Shown one piece after another: positions 19,652 through 31,113 of a stretch of 64,000 bases of DNA. The notes under the pieces are model-generated. The model made no database searches and was not told the origin of the DNA. It was given only the letters and a program-made list of their open reading frames with translations. Origin of the DNA: Diadophis punctatus similis. Its lineage: Eukaryota; Chordata; Lepidosauria; Squamata; Dipsadidae. Each line of letters starts with the position of its first letter. Positions within the stretch are counted from its first letter, which is position 1. The DNA lies in contig JALIGW010000002.1 in the NCBI GenBank assembly GCA_023053685.1, forward strand, positions 42,476,720 to 42,540,719. Reading direction: 5' to 3'. Both the position numbers and the translations under genes were made by a program.

Positions 19652-22364
19652 TGCTTAACCTCAGATTATCAGATACTTATGAGCCGAGGACTTGCTAGCA
19701 CAAGGAATCCCAATCCCATACTGAATCAGGCAACACATAAATACTACATATAGAATAGTCCAAAGCACACATTCCAGTAGAGAGAAGTTCTCTGGAGATG
19801 GGTGCCAGCATGAGTCCAAAAGCTCATAAGACTAAACTTTTGGTCCTGGAGACCAATCCGAATTGAATCCTACATCATTATTCTGGGACACATATATTTG
19901 CCTTCACTCATGAAAAAAAATATTTCTAAGTCATTTTATAACTTTATTAGTATTAGGGAAATAATATATTCCATGGTTTTGGCTTCTCTCTGCCAAGAAC
20001 ATTGTCTCTATAGTGTACTGCCATATTAAGAGTAAGCTACCATCCGAGTTCCTTGGATAATATAATTTAAGATTTTTATCTTTCCCTTAACGTTCATAAA
20101 AATAATGGGGAACTAAGAAGATCATTTTAGAATAATAAAGACAACTGAAGAGTGGATGAGCATGTAATTTCACAAAAAGATCCGTTCAAAGCTATATACC
20201 CATCATGTCAGTCAGAAGCTTCTTTGGGGACAAGAAGTACTATTTTGTATCTGTGATTAAAAGAGTAGATCTAATTACAAGGATTCATTACAACATTAAA
20301 TACGTTTAAACTCTCTGAGATTTAAAATGTTAAGTCACAACACAAAAAGGTTTCTAGAGGAGTGAGGATGACAGAATAGTGCAGATGAATCAAAAAAGAT
20401 GTCAATAGTCTGAGCTGACTAATGGCTTAAAAGAAAAAGAAATCCACCTGGATATAATACATTTTGTCCTAACCTATTGAAAACACCATTTTAATACATC
20501 AGTTTTATTTTACTTATGGTTAACTCCTCTCACTTCTCTCAATATAACTCCTGTAAGTACAAGTACATCTAGATCAAATCTTGTAAATCTATTTTTTCAG
20601 CCTAGCTAAAATGTCAAATATGGGATATTCATAGTATTTTAGAGGTTTCTAGAAAGAGAATAGAGAAATAACATTTTTCAAAAAACAAAACCTTATTGTT
20701 TCTCAAGAGGTTCTTTGACTACCAAAGAAAAGCACAGAGGATGCGAGAACTTCAATGGTACAAAAAAAAAGATATTTTTTTCTGCCTTGAGCAAATTGGA
20801 TACCAGTAACAGTATCCAGGAGACTGAATCATACTAATAGAGACAGCTGGGTACATCATCAGTAACTGCAGAGAAAATCCATACTTGGATACCTCTGAGG
20901 CCAAGTGGCTTATTGTCTAAATATGACACTTCTGGAGTCTTAAGTAACTGCTCCAATGTCTAGATAACATGGAAATATGCTTTACACATATTTGTCATCT
21001 TCCTCCACACACAGACACACTTTTAATTATTTGTCATTGTTGTTGTTGTTATGCGTATCTTTCCAGAGCAAATCACCACTTTCCAAACACAAATAAATGG
21101 AAATAACATTTCAAAATGTTATGCTGATAAAGATGTAAGGTAACAAAAGCAAAATCTAAGAAGGAACAATTTTGGTGAAGATGATAGTTCAATGTACACT
21201 GGGGTCTCCAAATTTTGGCTAGGAAATTGGACATTGTAGTTCCAGTACATCTGGAGGGACAAAGCTGACAAATTGTTTTTCATGTAAGTAATGGGAAATT
21301 ATTAAGTACCAGTTTTAATCAAGAATTGATAAGCAAAGACTGGCAGGGTGATAAAATAGAGAAAGCCACAGAAGAAGTTAAAGTGTTCTGGGACTTTAGA
21401 ATCCAAACAGACAGGCACCTGCCACGTAACATCCCAGCCTTAACAATTGTCAATAAGAAAGACAAAAAAGACAGGATAGTGTATATGACATTACCTGGAG
21501 ACAGCTGAATAGAAGAGAAAGAAATGGAGAAGATAATTTTTTAAAATAGAAATAGAACTGCTGTGGCAAAAGAAAGCAAAGATAATACCTGTAGTAATAG
21601 ATGCAATCTCAAGACGACATGGAGCACCATTTGAACACCATCATTATTGACAAATTTACTATCAGTCAATTCCAAAAATCAGCTTTACTTGGAACAGCTT
21701 CTTTTTTTGATGATACCTCTAACATCACAAAATTTCAACATCTGCCTATCCCAGTTCCTTTGAGAAAGACTCGATAGATGGATAAAAATGCCAAGTCCAG
21801 TTTGAAAATCTGGCTGACTGTGCAATGAACCACAATAACAGAAGTGTAGAGGGGGAGCCATGTAAAAGGTTGTGCAGCAAACTGCCTACCCCTAAAGGGC
21901 CTCTCATGCCTACATGATCTCACCCAGTTCACATAGCCAGGATGATTTGTGACATTATCCCTGGCTGGTACGTGATCTCATCTAGGTTGTGTCAACAGGC
22001 TGTTCTTAAGGATTTACTGGGAGAATTCACCAATAAAAATGCTGTTACTTTCTTCTACCTTTTGCTGCTTGGAAAACTGCATAAAAAGCAATAAACACTG
22101 CGAAGGCAGTCAGACATCTTAGCATCCTGCAATGATTTGTCTCTAATTCCATCACAGAAGAATAAATTTGTTTTCAGCAAGGCCACACTAAACATGTCTT
22201 AAATATTATTCAGTAGCCAGGGATCTCTTGGAATAAGGAATAGATACAAACCTAGTTTGTACCTGAAAATGTTTTGTGGTTCTAAGCCAAAGAAGCATAT
22301 TATTGAGGAGAAATAATAGGCAAACAAAGCTAATTTATCATGAGCTACTAGAATTTTGTCAAAG
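19652..22364. other. No gene recognised
   Basis: About 2.7 kb of AT-rich DNA without a recognised repeat or exon. The frame at 21326-21508 has a charged composition but no identifiable domain. Confidence 0.4.
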
Positions 22365-22437
22365 GATATAGCAATAGCAATAACACTTAGACTTATATAC
22401 CGCTTTACAATGCTTTACAGTCCCTCTCTAAGTGGTT
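22365..22437 (-). mobile_element. SINE 3'-end fragment (Sauria-type), reverse
   Basis: Minus strand reads GTAAACCACTTAGAGAGG... through GCGGTATATAAGTCTAAGTG to TATTGCTATTGCTAT. Only the 3' third is present. Confidence 0.75.
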
Positions 22438-22469
22438 TACATATACATATACACATATACACAATTAAA

Positions 22470-22715
22470 TCAAGAAAAGAACTGGTGGTAGAGGGATATG
22501 GTTGTCATAGGTTTTCTTATCTAGAATTATTAGAAAGGTTTAAAACAGACCATAGAGTTTATGGTTTTGAACATTGTAAAACTGAGTTTAAAATGGAATT
22601 GAGTACAAATGATGGACATGTTATTCCTAAAATGTATAAACTTTTATTGAAATTTAAAACAAAAGAACAAGTGACAGAACGTACATCCAAGAAAACAAAT
22701 AAATGGATTATTAAC
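22470..22715 (+). mobile_element. L1-like ORF2 fragment
   Basis: The translation includes GHVIPKMYKLLLKFKTKEQV, which resembles the C-terminal region of squamate L1 ORF2 as I know it. The DNA is recognisably related to 54380-54550. The frame is open here but has no start of its own; it is a short truncated piece. Confidence 0.45.
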
Positions 22716-22724
22716 ACAAATTTC

Positions 22725-22975
22725 TCACTCGAAGCACAAATGGCCAGGCTCAAATTATCCTACTTTGGATACATTATGCAAAAACTAGTTCTCCAGGGAA
22801 GGCTGTAATGCTGGAAAAGCTGGAAGGAAAGAGGAGAGGATGATCAACAGCAGGGTAGATGGACTCAGTTATGGTGGTAAAGAATGCACTATTGCAAGAT
22901 CTGAAGAATCAGGTTAGGAACAGATAATAATGGAGAAAATCTATATATGAAGTTGCTAAAAGACAGCAATGACTT
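22725..22975 (+). mobile_element. Bov-B-like (RTE) LINE 3' fragment
   Basis: The translation begins with a decayed LKLSYFGYIMQK block and GCTGGAAAAGCTGGAAGGAAA, then GGGTAGATGGACTCAGTTATG, in the order of the C-terminal end of Bov-B/RTE ORF2 (FGHIMR... LEGK... RWLDGI). It ends with a GACAGCAATGACTTGATAGC stretch. Many stops. Confidence 0.45.
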
Positions 22976-23177
22976 GATAGCACATCATCAATCAATGATA
23001 AGCTGGTTTCTTAATAAAATTTCTGTAAAGATAATCATATCATATAAGTTCATTTAGTTTCCTTAAAATTCATAATTACAGTGATTAAAGCACCATTCTA
23101 AGGAATTTTGAACTCACATATTGATCTGACAAATTGGGTTGCTATACCATGTTTACTATGTGAAAATTAAATATCAT

Positions 23178-23361
23178 GAAGAGAAGAGAAGAGAAGAGAA
23201 GAGAAGAGAAGAGAAGAAGAGAAGAGAAGAGAAGAGAAGAGAAGAGAAGAGAAGAGAAGAGAAGAGAAGAGAAGAAAGAGAAGAGAAGAGAAGAGAAGAG
23301 AAGAGAAGAGAAGAGAAGAGAAGAGAAGAGAAGAGAAGAGAAGAGAAGAGAAGAGAAGAGA
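23178..23361. repeat. (GAGAA)n microsatellite, 180 bp
   Basis: Pentamer AAGAG runs with two short interruptions near 23216 and 23271. It directly abuts the 3' terminus of the reversed CR1 at 23362. ORFs across it are repeat translations. Confidence 0.95.
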
Positions 23362-24500
23362 ATCTGGAAGAGACCTTGAAAGTGTTCTAGTCCAGCCCCC
23401 TACTCAAGCAGGAGAATCTATATTATTTCAGATAAGTGACTGTCTAGTCTCTTTTTAAAAACCTCCAGTGATGGAGCATCCACAATTTCAGAAGGCAAGC
23501 TGTTCAACTGGTTAATTGTCCTCACTGTTGGGAAGTTTCTCTTTAATTCCAGGTTGCTTCTCTCTTTGGTTAGTTTCCAACCATTGTTTCTTGTCCTGCC
23601 CTCTGGTGCTTTGGAGAATAGTTTGACCCCCTCTTCTTTGTCGCAGCCCCTCAAATACTGGAATACTGCTATCATGTCGCCCCTAATTCTTCTTTTCTTT
23701 AGAACTAGCCAAACCCAAATCCTGCAGCCATTCTTCAGATGTCCAGATGTCCAGGCCTTTGACTATCTTAGTTGCTCTTCTCTGAACATCTTTTTTGCAG
23801 TATGGATCAAAATTGGCTGCAGTATGCAGGTGTGGTCTTACTAGGGTTTTATAAAGCGGTATTAATACTTCACGTGATCTTGATTCTATGTCTCTGCTTA
23901 TACAACCAGGATTGTATTAGCTTTTTTGGCGGCTGCTGCACATTGCTGTGTCATATTCAAGTGATCATCCACTAGGACTCCAAGGCCCCTTTCACAGTTA
24001 CTGTTTTTGAGCCAGGTCTCGCTTAATTTGTACTTATATCTTTGATTTTTCCTGCCTAAATGCCTAAATGTAAAACTTTGCTTTTCTCCACATTCAATTT
24101 CATTTTGTTGGATAGGGTCCATTGTTCGAGTTTGTCAAGATCTTTTTCGATCCTGAACTTGTCTTCAGGGATGTTGGCTATTCCTGCAAGTTTAGTGTCA
24201 TCTGCAAATTTGATGAGTTTCCCTACTATTCCCTCATCTAAGTCATTTATGAAGATATTGAAGTATACTGGGTCCAAGACGAAGCCTTGTGGTACCCCAC
24301 TGCTTACTTCTCTTGATGTGGATCTATTACCATTAAGGACTACTTGTTGAGTACGGTTTTTCAGCCAGGTACAAATCCATTTGGTGGTGATGTTGTCTAT
24401 TCCATATTTCTCTAGCTTATCAAGGAGTAGGTTGTGGTCTACTTTGTCAAATGCCTTACTGAAATCTAAGTATATTATGTCCACAGCATTTCGCTAGTCT
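23362..24500 (-). mobile_element. CR1 LINE, 5'-truncated, reverse
   Basis: On the minus strand 24484-24056 encodes the reverse transcriptase core in one open stretch of 142 codons: IIYLDFSKAFDKVDHN, then SSGVPQG, FNIFINDL and the catalytic KFADDTKLAGIA. The C-terminal domain follows with frame breaks, then RRNFPTVRTINQLNSLPSEI (23560-23490) and the 3' UTR. Its catalytic FADD box is intact, unlike the other copies here, but frameshifts downstream and loss of the 5' half make it non-functional. Confidence 0.88.
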
Positions 24501-24532
24501 ACTAATTTAGTCACTAAATTACTCTTAATGTA

Positions 24533-24556
24533 ATTAATTAATTAATTAATTAAATC
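24533..24556. repeat. (TTAA)n tract
   Basis: About five TTAA/ATTA units just upstream of the truncated CR1. Confidence 0.8.
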
Positions 24557-26242
24557 TTCTAGTACCTTGAGCATGTTTGCATGCTTAAAATATGAGTAAA
24601 TCTTCTTGTTTAGCACTGAGAGGTCACAAATTAAAGGGCAGAGTAGCAGAGGAACCATTGGACTGTCACTCCATCCGGTGGCATAGTACTGCATAACAAG
24701 CAGCAAGGTGCCCTATGCATGACCTTATTGTCCCATATGATGGGATCATTATAAAATTTTACGTAAATGGCAACTTCTATGCAGTGCTTCAGATACTTTT
24801 TAGAAATTTTCATAAATAGAGAATTAATTTACTTAAAGGCTTACTTAACTTACCCGAGTTACTTAAAATATTATTTCACACATTATTGTACCTGGCTAGA
24901 ATATTACAATCTTTTCAAAGAGAAAACCCCCAGTACTTTAGTTTCATTCCCACTTCAGTTTATTTTTAATATTAGATTTCATGTTTTTTCAATGTGTTAA
25001 TTATGAGTAGGGGTGTTAATATAAAATTTTGACCTCAAACATGTCTCTGTTGAATATTTTACAAATGTAGTTAACAAATACAGCAAATGTTTTTAATATA
25101 TGCATACTGTTCAACATCTGATTCCTCATCTAGCCTTTTCAGCAGCTTAAGTAATTTTCCATTTCTATGTTTTAAAAGCTTTCAACAGATATTTTTAACT
25201 GATTTTAATGAAGAGAAAGACAAAAGCCGAATGGAGGCATATTCTCTCTCATTTCCCGATTATCATGTTTAGGCACATCTCCCATCATTCAAAGCATTTA
25301 ATTTTCTCACTTCTTCATTAGAATATTCTACCAAAATTCAAAGTGGCATCCTCTCTTCATATTCCACATTGTATTTAAATAGAATCAAAGATGTTGGTTT
25401 TCTATCAACCCATGTGGTTACCATTTGAAAGTTCTTGCTTGAGAGTTCATTGAAAAAAGAGTTTTTGTAAACAGAGACAAAAAAAAGTGTAAGAAGCCAA
25501 TGCTAAATATAATTTAATAAGGGAAGTTTACTCAAAAAACTGACATTGAAGACAGATCTACAATGATAGATTTGTATCTATCTGCCAGGAATAATTCTAT
25601 TGATGAGACAGATCCAGCAAAGATAACTTTTATCAAAATGAACGTTTAAATAACAATTGTATTCTGAAGAATCTGAATATTTGAGTTGTGCAAAACAATG
25701 AAAAGACCCTTTGGGGAAAGGGTGACAGTAACAGGCACAAATACACATATGCAGACTATATTATTCAGTTAGCAGTGCTGACTTAAATGTTAGCACAACT
25801 TTTAGTGACCACCCAAGCACAGCCTGCTACGCTAATTATAAAAATCACCCTATTATTAGAGAGACCCTACTGAGTTTCCTTGATTGTGGTTTAGAAGGGA
25901 TGAAAAGCAGTCAAAATGTTTCCACTCACTATTTCAACCCCATGCTACATGCAGCTTTCCCACAATTTGATGGGCCACCACATAAAAAGGCTACACAGAG
26001 AATTTAAGCTATGTTAATCCAGCCTGAGTATTTATGGATAAGATCAAAATGCCACTACTGGAAACAATGAGGCATCCATGCCCTCCAGAATGATCTGTGC
26101 ATCTGCTTCAAGATTTTTTCAGAACGTCTGTATGTGTGTGCACATAGTTACTTCCTAATGAAAGTGTTATCTGTGCATATATACGTATATCTGTATACAA
26201 AATCACCTTATCAGGGAGATGGGCAGCATATACATGCTAAGA
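24557..26242. other. No gene recognised
   Basis: AT-rich, single-copy-looking DNA. Confidence 0.4.
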
Positions 26243-26761
26243 CCACTTTATAATGCCTTCGTAAGGCCACACTTGGAATAATGCATCCAGTTTTGGTTGC
26301 CACAATGTAAAAAAAGATGTTGAGATTCTAGAAAGAGTGCAGAGAAGAGCAACAAAGATGATTAGGGGACTGGAGGCTAAAACATATAAAGAACAGTTGC
26401 TGGAATTGGGTATGTCTAGTTTGATGAAAAGAAGGACTAGGGGTGACATGATAGCAGTGTTCAAATATCTCAGGATCTGCCACAAAGAAGAGGGAGTCAA
26501 GCTATTCTCCAAAGCACCTGAGGTTGGACAAGAAGCAATGGGTGGAAACTAATCAAGGAGAGAAACAACCTAGAACTAAGGAGAAATTTCCTGACAGTTA
26601 GAATCATTAATCAGTGGAACAACTTGCCTCCGGAAGTTGTAAATGCTCCAACACTGGAAGTTTTTAAGAAGAGATTGGATAACCATTTGTCTGAAATGGT
26701 ATAGTATTTCCTGCCTAAGCAGGGGGTTGGACTAGAAGACATCCAACGTCCCTTCCAACTC
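26243..26761 (+). mobile_element. CR1 LINE 3' end, 5'-truncated
   Basis: Begins ACCACTTTATAATGCCTTCG, collinear with 44740 onward. It encodes decayed [17 protein letters not shown] and LGMSSLMKRRTRGDMIAVFK, then a block cognate to RRNFLTVRxINQWNNLP, and ends CTTCCAACTCTGTTATTCTA. Confidence 0.88.
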
Positions 26762-26845
26762 TGTTATTCTATTCTATTCTATTCTATTCTATTCTATTCT
26801 ATTCTATTCTATTCTATTCTATTCTATTCTATTCTATTCTATTCA
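26760..26845. repeat. (ATTCT)n = (AATAG)n microsatellite on a CR1 end
   Basis: About 17 pure pentamers continue straight out of the CR1 3' terminus without a junction. It is followed by a few AAAT units. Confidence 0.95.
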
Positions 26846-26864
26846 TAAATAAATAAATATGCAG

Positions 26865-27188
26865 AATACCTATGCAGCATATAATGTTTGAGGCATTACG
26901 TAACCCTTTCAATAGATTTTAAAAACTTAGCAATAATTAGGGCAATGCTGGTAGCAATATCTCATGACAAATTGCTGCTACAGAGATATAATTGTAAAAT
27001 ATAATTGAAGGCTTGTCATATTATTCTGGCAATCCCTATTATAATAAATTAAATAACATTGGACATTCTCACATCCTTCTGACTGATCCACACCAGTGCT
27101 CAGTGCTGTTCAAAAAGGTTCATCTACAGGTGGATGAATGCCTCGTGGCAATAGGCATTTAAGCATATCACTGACTATGCTACATGGT
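26865..27188. other. No gene recognised
   Basis: Short AT-rich spacer. Confidence 0.4.
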
Positions 27189-27259
27189 TTTATTTGTTTG
27201 TTTGTTTGTTTGTTTGTTTGTTTGTTTGTTTGTTTGTTTGTTTGTTTGTTTGTTTGTTT
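27189..27259. repeat. (TTTG)n microsatellite
   Basis: About 17 units. The flanking DNA shows no retroelement that I recognise. ORFs across it are artefacts. Confidence 0.95.
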
Positions 27260-27527
27260 CATTAACTTTATTAGAGACACCCACTCCAGGAGACTCTGGT
27301 CAGCTGGTTCTTCAGGATTTGCTCCTTTCCCCCATATTTTTTGCTTTTATGAAGACCGTCCTAATTAGCTAGGCTTTATTAGATTAAATAAATTATAGCA
27401 ATTTTAATTATTTTTATTTTGGATGGTTGTTGTTCCATTGTTTATGCTAGCTTATGTGCCTTTAGATGGAACAGTAGAGATAACAACAAAAATCATCACC
27501 ACCTCCCATGGAAGAGTGACCCTAACA

Positions 27528-27862
<335 letters not shown>

Positions 27863-27869
27863 CGGTTGG

Positions 27870-28189
27870 AGTAAGACAAGGATGATAACAGCCAAATCAC
27901 TCTATTGGAGACTATAAAGTAAACGCTAATCATTTATCCAAACAAATGGAAATGAAAAACTGAACTGAATACACAAATTATTTCTATTAACATATGTATG
28001 TGTGGCAGGGAAATAAGAATACCATATGAAATAACTCTAGTATTCAAGCATTTTAGATGGGATGGCTGCCAAAAGAGACTGATTTGAATAGACAATATAC
28101 GCTTTGTGTTTTCATCCCTACTCTGATCATATTTTCTGAGTATATTTAGCCATCTTCTATAGTGTCAGGGCTTGAATAAGACATCAGGA
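27870..28189. other. No gene recognised
   Basis: Short single-copy-looking spacer. Confidence 0.4.
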
Positions 28190-28244
28190 GTCCTTGGTGC
28201 TCTCTGAGCTTTGTTTTGTTGCAGACATTTCACTACTCAAACTA

Positions 28245-29238
28245 CCGTATTTTTCGGAGTATAAGACGCACCTTTTTACCCCCCAAAACAGAGTGAAAAC
28301 TTGGGTGCGTCTTATACACCGAATGCAGCCCCACCCACCCAGCCACCCCCACCCTCTTCCAGCAATTTACCTGCTTGCAGGAAAGAGGGAAGAGCCTGTA
28401 AAGCCACGCAAGTCACTAGCAGCTTTCCGATGTACAGCTGATTTGCCACCTGGGAAAATGAAAGTGAAACTAGCTTGCAAAGAGGCAAATAGCTGGAAGA
28501 GACATGCAGATTTTTATTTTCTGCTGAACTGGATGGAAGGGGGTAAGTGAATAACTATAAATGTCTGTAGAATGTTCAAATTATTTGACTTATTTTTTAA
28601 AGACTGCTTTATTATTGTTCTAGAGTCAGGGGTCTCCAACTTTGGCAATTTAAAGACTTGTGGACTTCAACTCCCAGAATTCCACAGCCAGCTTTGTTAG
28701 CTTTGCTGGCTGTGGGATTCTGGGAGTTGAAGTCCACAAGTCTTAAAGTTGTCAAGGTTGGAGATCCCTGTAAATCTAGACAACTTAACAAAATAAAGAA
28801 GCTTTTTTAAAATAAATGCTTGCTCTGAAGAGGCCCAGTGCTATTGTATCTTCTTTTAAATAATAGAGAATAATGTATACTTTCAGAAATTTTTATTAAT
28901 TTTAACAGCTCTATATAAGTATAGTCTGAAATGTAACAGTGTCCTGTTTAGTATTAGAGTTTAGTTACCTTGGAGTAGATCTATTTAAATAATTGAGAGG
29001 AGTTAGTGTGACTACATTTAAGAAAACTTTCTGGCATAATGTACATTTCTCCAATTTTTTGCTATTTCTATTGGTCAAGCACACATGCACAGAAATACAC
29101 AGCAAACAGTGTATATCATCTGTGCTGTTTGCTGTTTGGCAAATTGCTTGGAGGCAGAGGCCTTTTTTCCTTGTTTTCCTCCCCCAAAACTAAGGTGCGT
29201 CTTATACTTCGGTGTGTCTTATACTCTGAAAAATACGG
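28245..29238. mobile_element. TA-flanked DNA transposon, 994 bp
   Basis: Ends CCGTATTTTTCGGAGTATAA and its inverted partner are flanked by TA (28243-28244, 29239-29240), with GACGCACC/GGTGCGTC subterminal pairs. It is the same family as 6701-7176 but longer. The frame 28194-28550 has no transposase motif. The element carries its own nested MITE (28627-28770). Confidence 0.75.
28627..28770. mobile_element. Palindromic hAT-type MITE, 144 bp
   Basis: CAGGGGTCTCCAACTTTGGC at the left pairs with the right end (GGTTGGAGATCCCTG). The long arms, including CTTGTGGACTTCAACTCCCA, pair almost to the centre. No clear 8-bp duplication remains. Nested within the TA-flanked element. Confidence 0.75.
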
Positions 29239-29303
29239 TAGGTAACAGCATTGGTTGCTAGTATTGATGAAGTTACCTAGTTCTGCTAATGAAACATCTA
29301 CAA

Positions 29304-29529
29304 TGGAAACTAATCAAGGAGAGAAGCATCCTAGAACTAAGGAGAAATGTCCTGACAGAACAATTAATCAGTGGAATGACTTGCTTCCAGAAATTGTGGA
29401 TGCTCCAACATTGGAAATTTTTAAGAAGAGATTGGACAACAATTTGCCTGAACTGGTATAGGGTTTCCTGCCTCACCAGGGGGTTGGACTAGAAGACCTC
29501 CAAGGTCCCTTCCAACTCTGTTATTCTGT
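29304..29529 (+). mobile_element. CR1 3' end, 226 bp
   Basis: Collinear with the end of the CR1 at 43820-45343 from TGGAAACTAATCAAGG to CAACTCTGTTATTCTGT. A 5-bp duplication TACAA flanks it (29299-29303, 29530-29534). Inserted in the fold-back repeat. Confidence 0.85.
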
Positions 29530-29599
29530 TACAAGAAAACAACCAAGCTCAGAGAGCACCACGGACCCCTCCTGTAACCTGTAACCTGTAACCCTGAGC

Positions 29600-30976
29600 T
29601 ACAAATTTTCTCCTTGAATAAAACAATAGGAACTCTTTCCCAGTCACTGCTTCTATAATAAAAACACTTAAATGTACTACTGGATAATGTCAACTAGCTT
29701 TTAATAATCACTGACAATCAGTCTTCATATATCAATATGTATAGCACATGTACAACTTTGAAGGACTTGCTGAAATCCTTAATGACTTGGATTTTGAAAA
29801 CCAAAGAAGCTGTTGCACTAAATAGGTTTTTCAAGAATGGCATGTTGAAGCAACCAAGTGGCTGTTTAGTGTCAACTTTGAATCTTATTATATAAGAATA
29901 TTCTACATGAAAAATTTGAAACTGATTGTGTAGAATCTTTAATCTTCATATAAATGGGTCAAATCAAAAACTTGGCTAAACTTGTAGACAGAATAAGGGT
30001 TCTAAATTATGATTTACCATGTGCTAGTCTCCATTAATGAAAAGCACTTGGATCTACACATCTTCCTAAAATGAATGCCAATACAAAAGCCATACAGCAA
30101 TTTCTCTCTTCTCCCCTATATTTAACAAAATACATTACTCACTTTTCAAAGTAAAATTCTCACAAGTTGGATTACTACTTAAAAATAGAAAATACATCAT
30201 TGAATTGTAAACTATAAACCCATTATTTTATATACAGAAAATATATATATTCCATAATAGAACAAATAGCTACTAAATAAAAAATTAAAACACAGTATGC
30301 TAAAATTAATCATATACAGACAAGGAAAAAGAAGTTCCACACATTTTCTGAAGTCCAGCAAGATAAAGCAGTTTCTTGCCTTTCTTGCAGTTATTCAAAA
30401 ACTGTGAACCATCAAGAAAAAAAGACCTGTATTTAGTGGTACCAATATCACATCTCTTATAGATAGGCCAGACAATAAAGTTTAATGCCACATAAAATAA
30501 TCAAGCCTATATGTAATCACAAAACATCATAGTGAGATTTAAAACTTCACTTGTCAATCAATGAATGCACTGAACATTGACAAAGCTTTCCTGGCAATAT
30601 GCAACACCACCATCTCCATGTTTATCATCTCTACTGTCTTCAAAATAGCTTCTAAGCATTATTGGCTTTGGGAAAATATAGCCCACATTCAGAATCAACC
30701 ATATTGCTACCCAAAACATCTCTATCTTGTCTAGATTAAGCTTCATCTTGCATCACTTAATGCGTCCCAAAAGAACCTGTTCAGGTTTCCATTACCTCCT
30801 TAGCAATAGAAAACAGAAATCAGGGATAGCCAACTCCTTTCCCCATATGACTGATTTTTCTGGAAGCAAGGTAAGACAATCAGTGTCAACAGCAGTATCA
30901 GAGTGCAGTATAATGAAGATAGTATAAATAAGCTAAATAGGCAAACTGAAGACCATCAGAAAAAAGTAAGGAGGTA
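29600..30976. other. No gene recognised
   Basis: AT-rich single-copy-looking DNA; short frames lack motifs. Confidence 0.4.
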
Positions 30977-31111
30977 CCGTGTTTCCCCCAAAATAAGACC
31001 CTGTGTTATATTTTTTTGAATCCTGAAATAAGCGCTTGGCCTTATTGCCATGCACTCAAAAGCCCTATTAGACGTATTAACAGGGGATGTCTTATTTTTG
31101 GGGAAACAAGG
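30977..31111. mobile_element. TA-flanked MITE, 135 bp
   Basis: Ends CCGTGTTTCCCCCAAAATAA and its inverted partner (TTATTTTTGGGGAAACAAGG) are flanked by TA (30975-30976, 31112-31113), with AAGAC/GTCTT next in. Distinct in sequence from the GTATAAGACGCACC family but similar in plan. Confidence 0.8.
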
Positions 31112-31113
31112 TA

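Larger units (their letters stand above)
28190..29566. repeat. Fold-back repeat (same family as 1252-1364) with nested insertions
   Basis: The left arm (GTCCTTGGTGCTCTCTGAGC... to TTGCAGACATT) and the right arm (ACAAGAAAACAACCAAGCTC... to CACGGAC) are inverted copies. The central sequence ACTAGGTAAC... TAATGAAACATCTACAA is split by a TA-flanked element and then by a CR1 end. After the right arm, a CCTGTAACCTGTAACCTG tandem occurs. Confidence 0.65.

Noticed and set aside
23139..23390. Charged REEKR-repeat protein
   Set aside because: Translation of the GAGAA pentamer.
24056..24484. Functional reverse transcriptase gene
   Set aside because: The catalytic box is intact, but the CR1 is 5'-truncated and frameshifted downstream.
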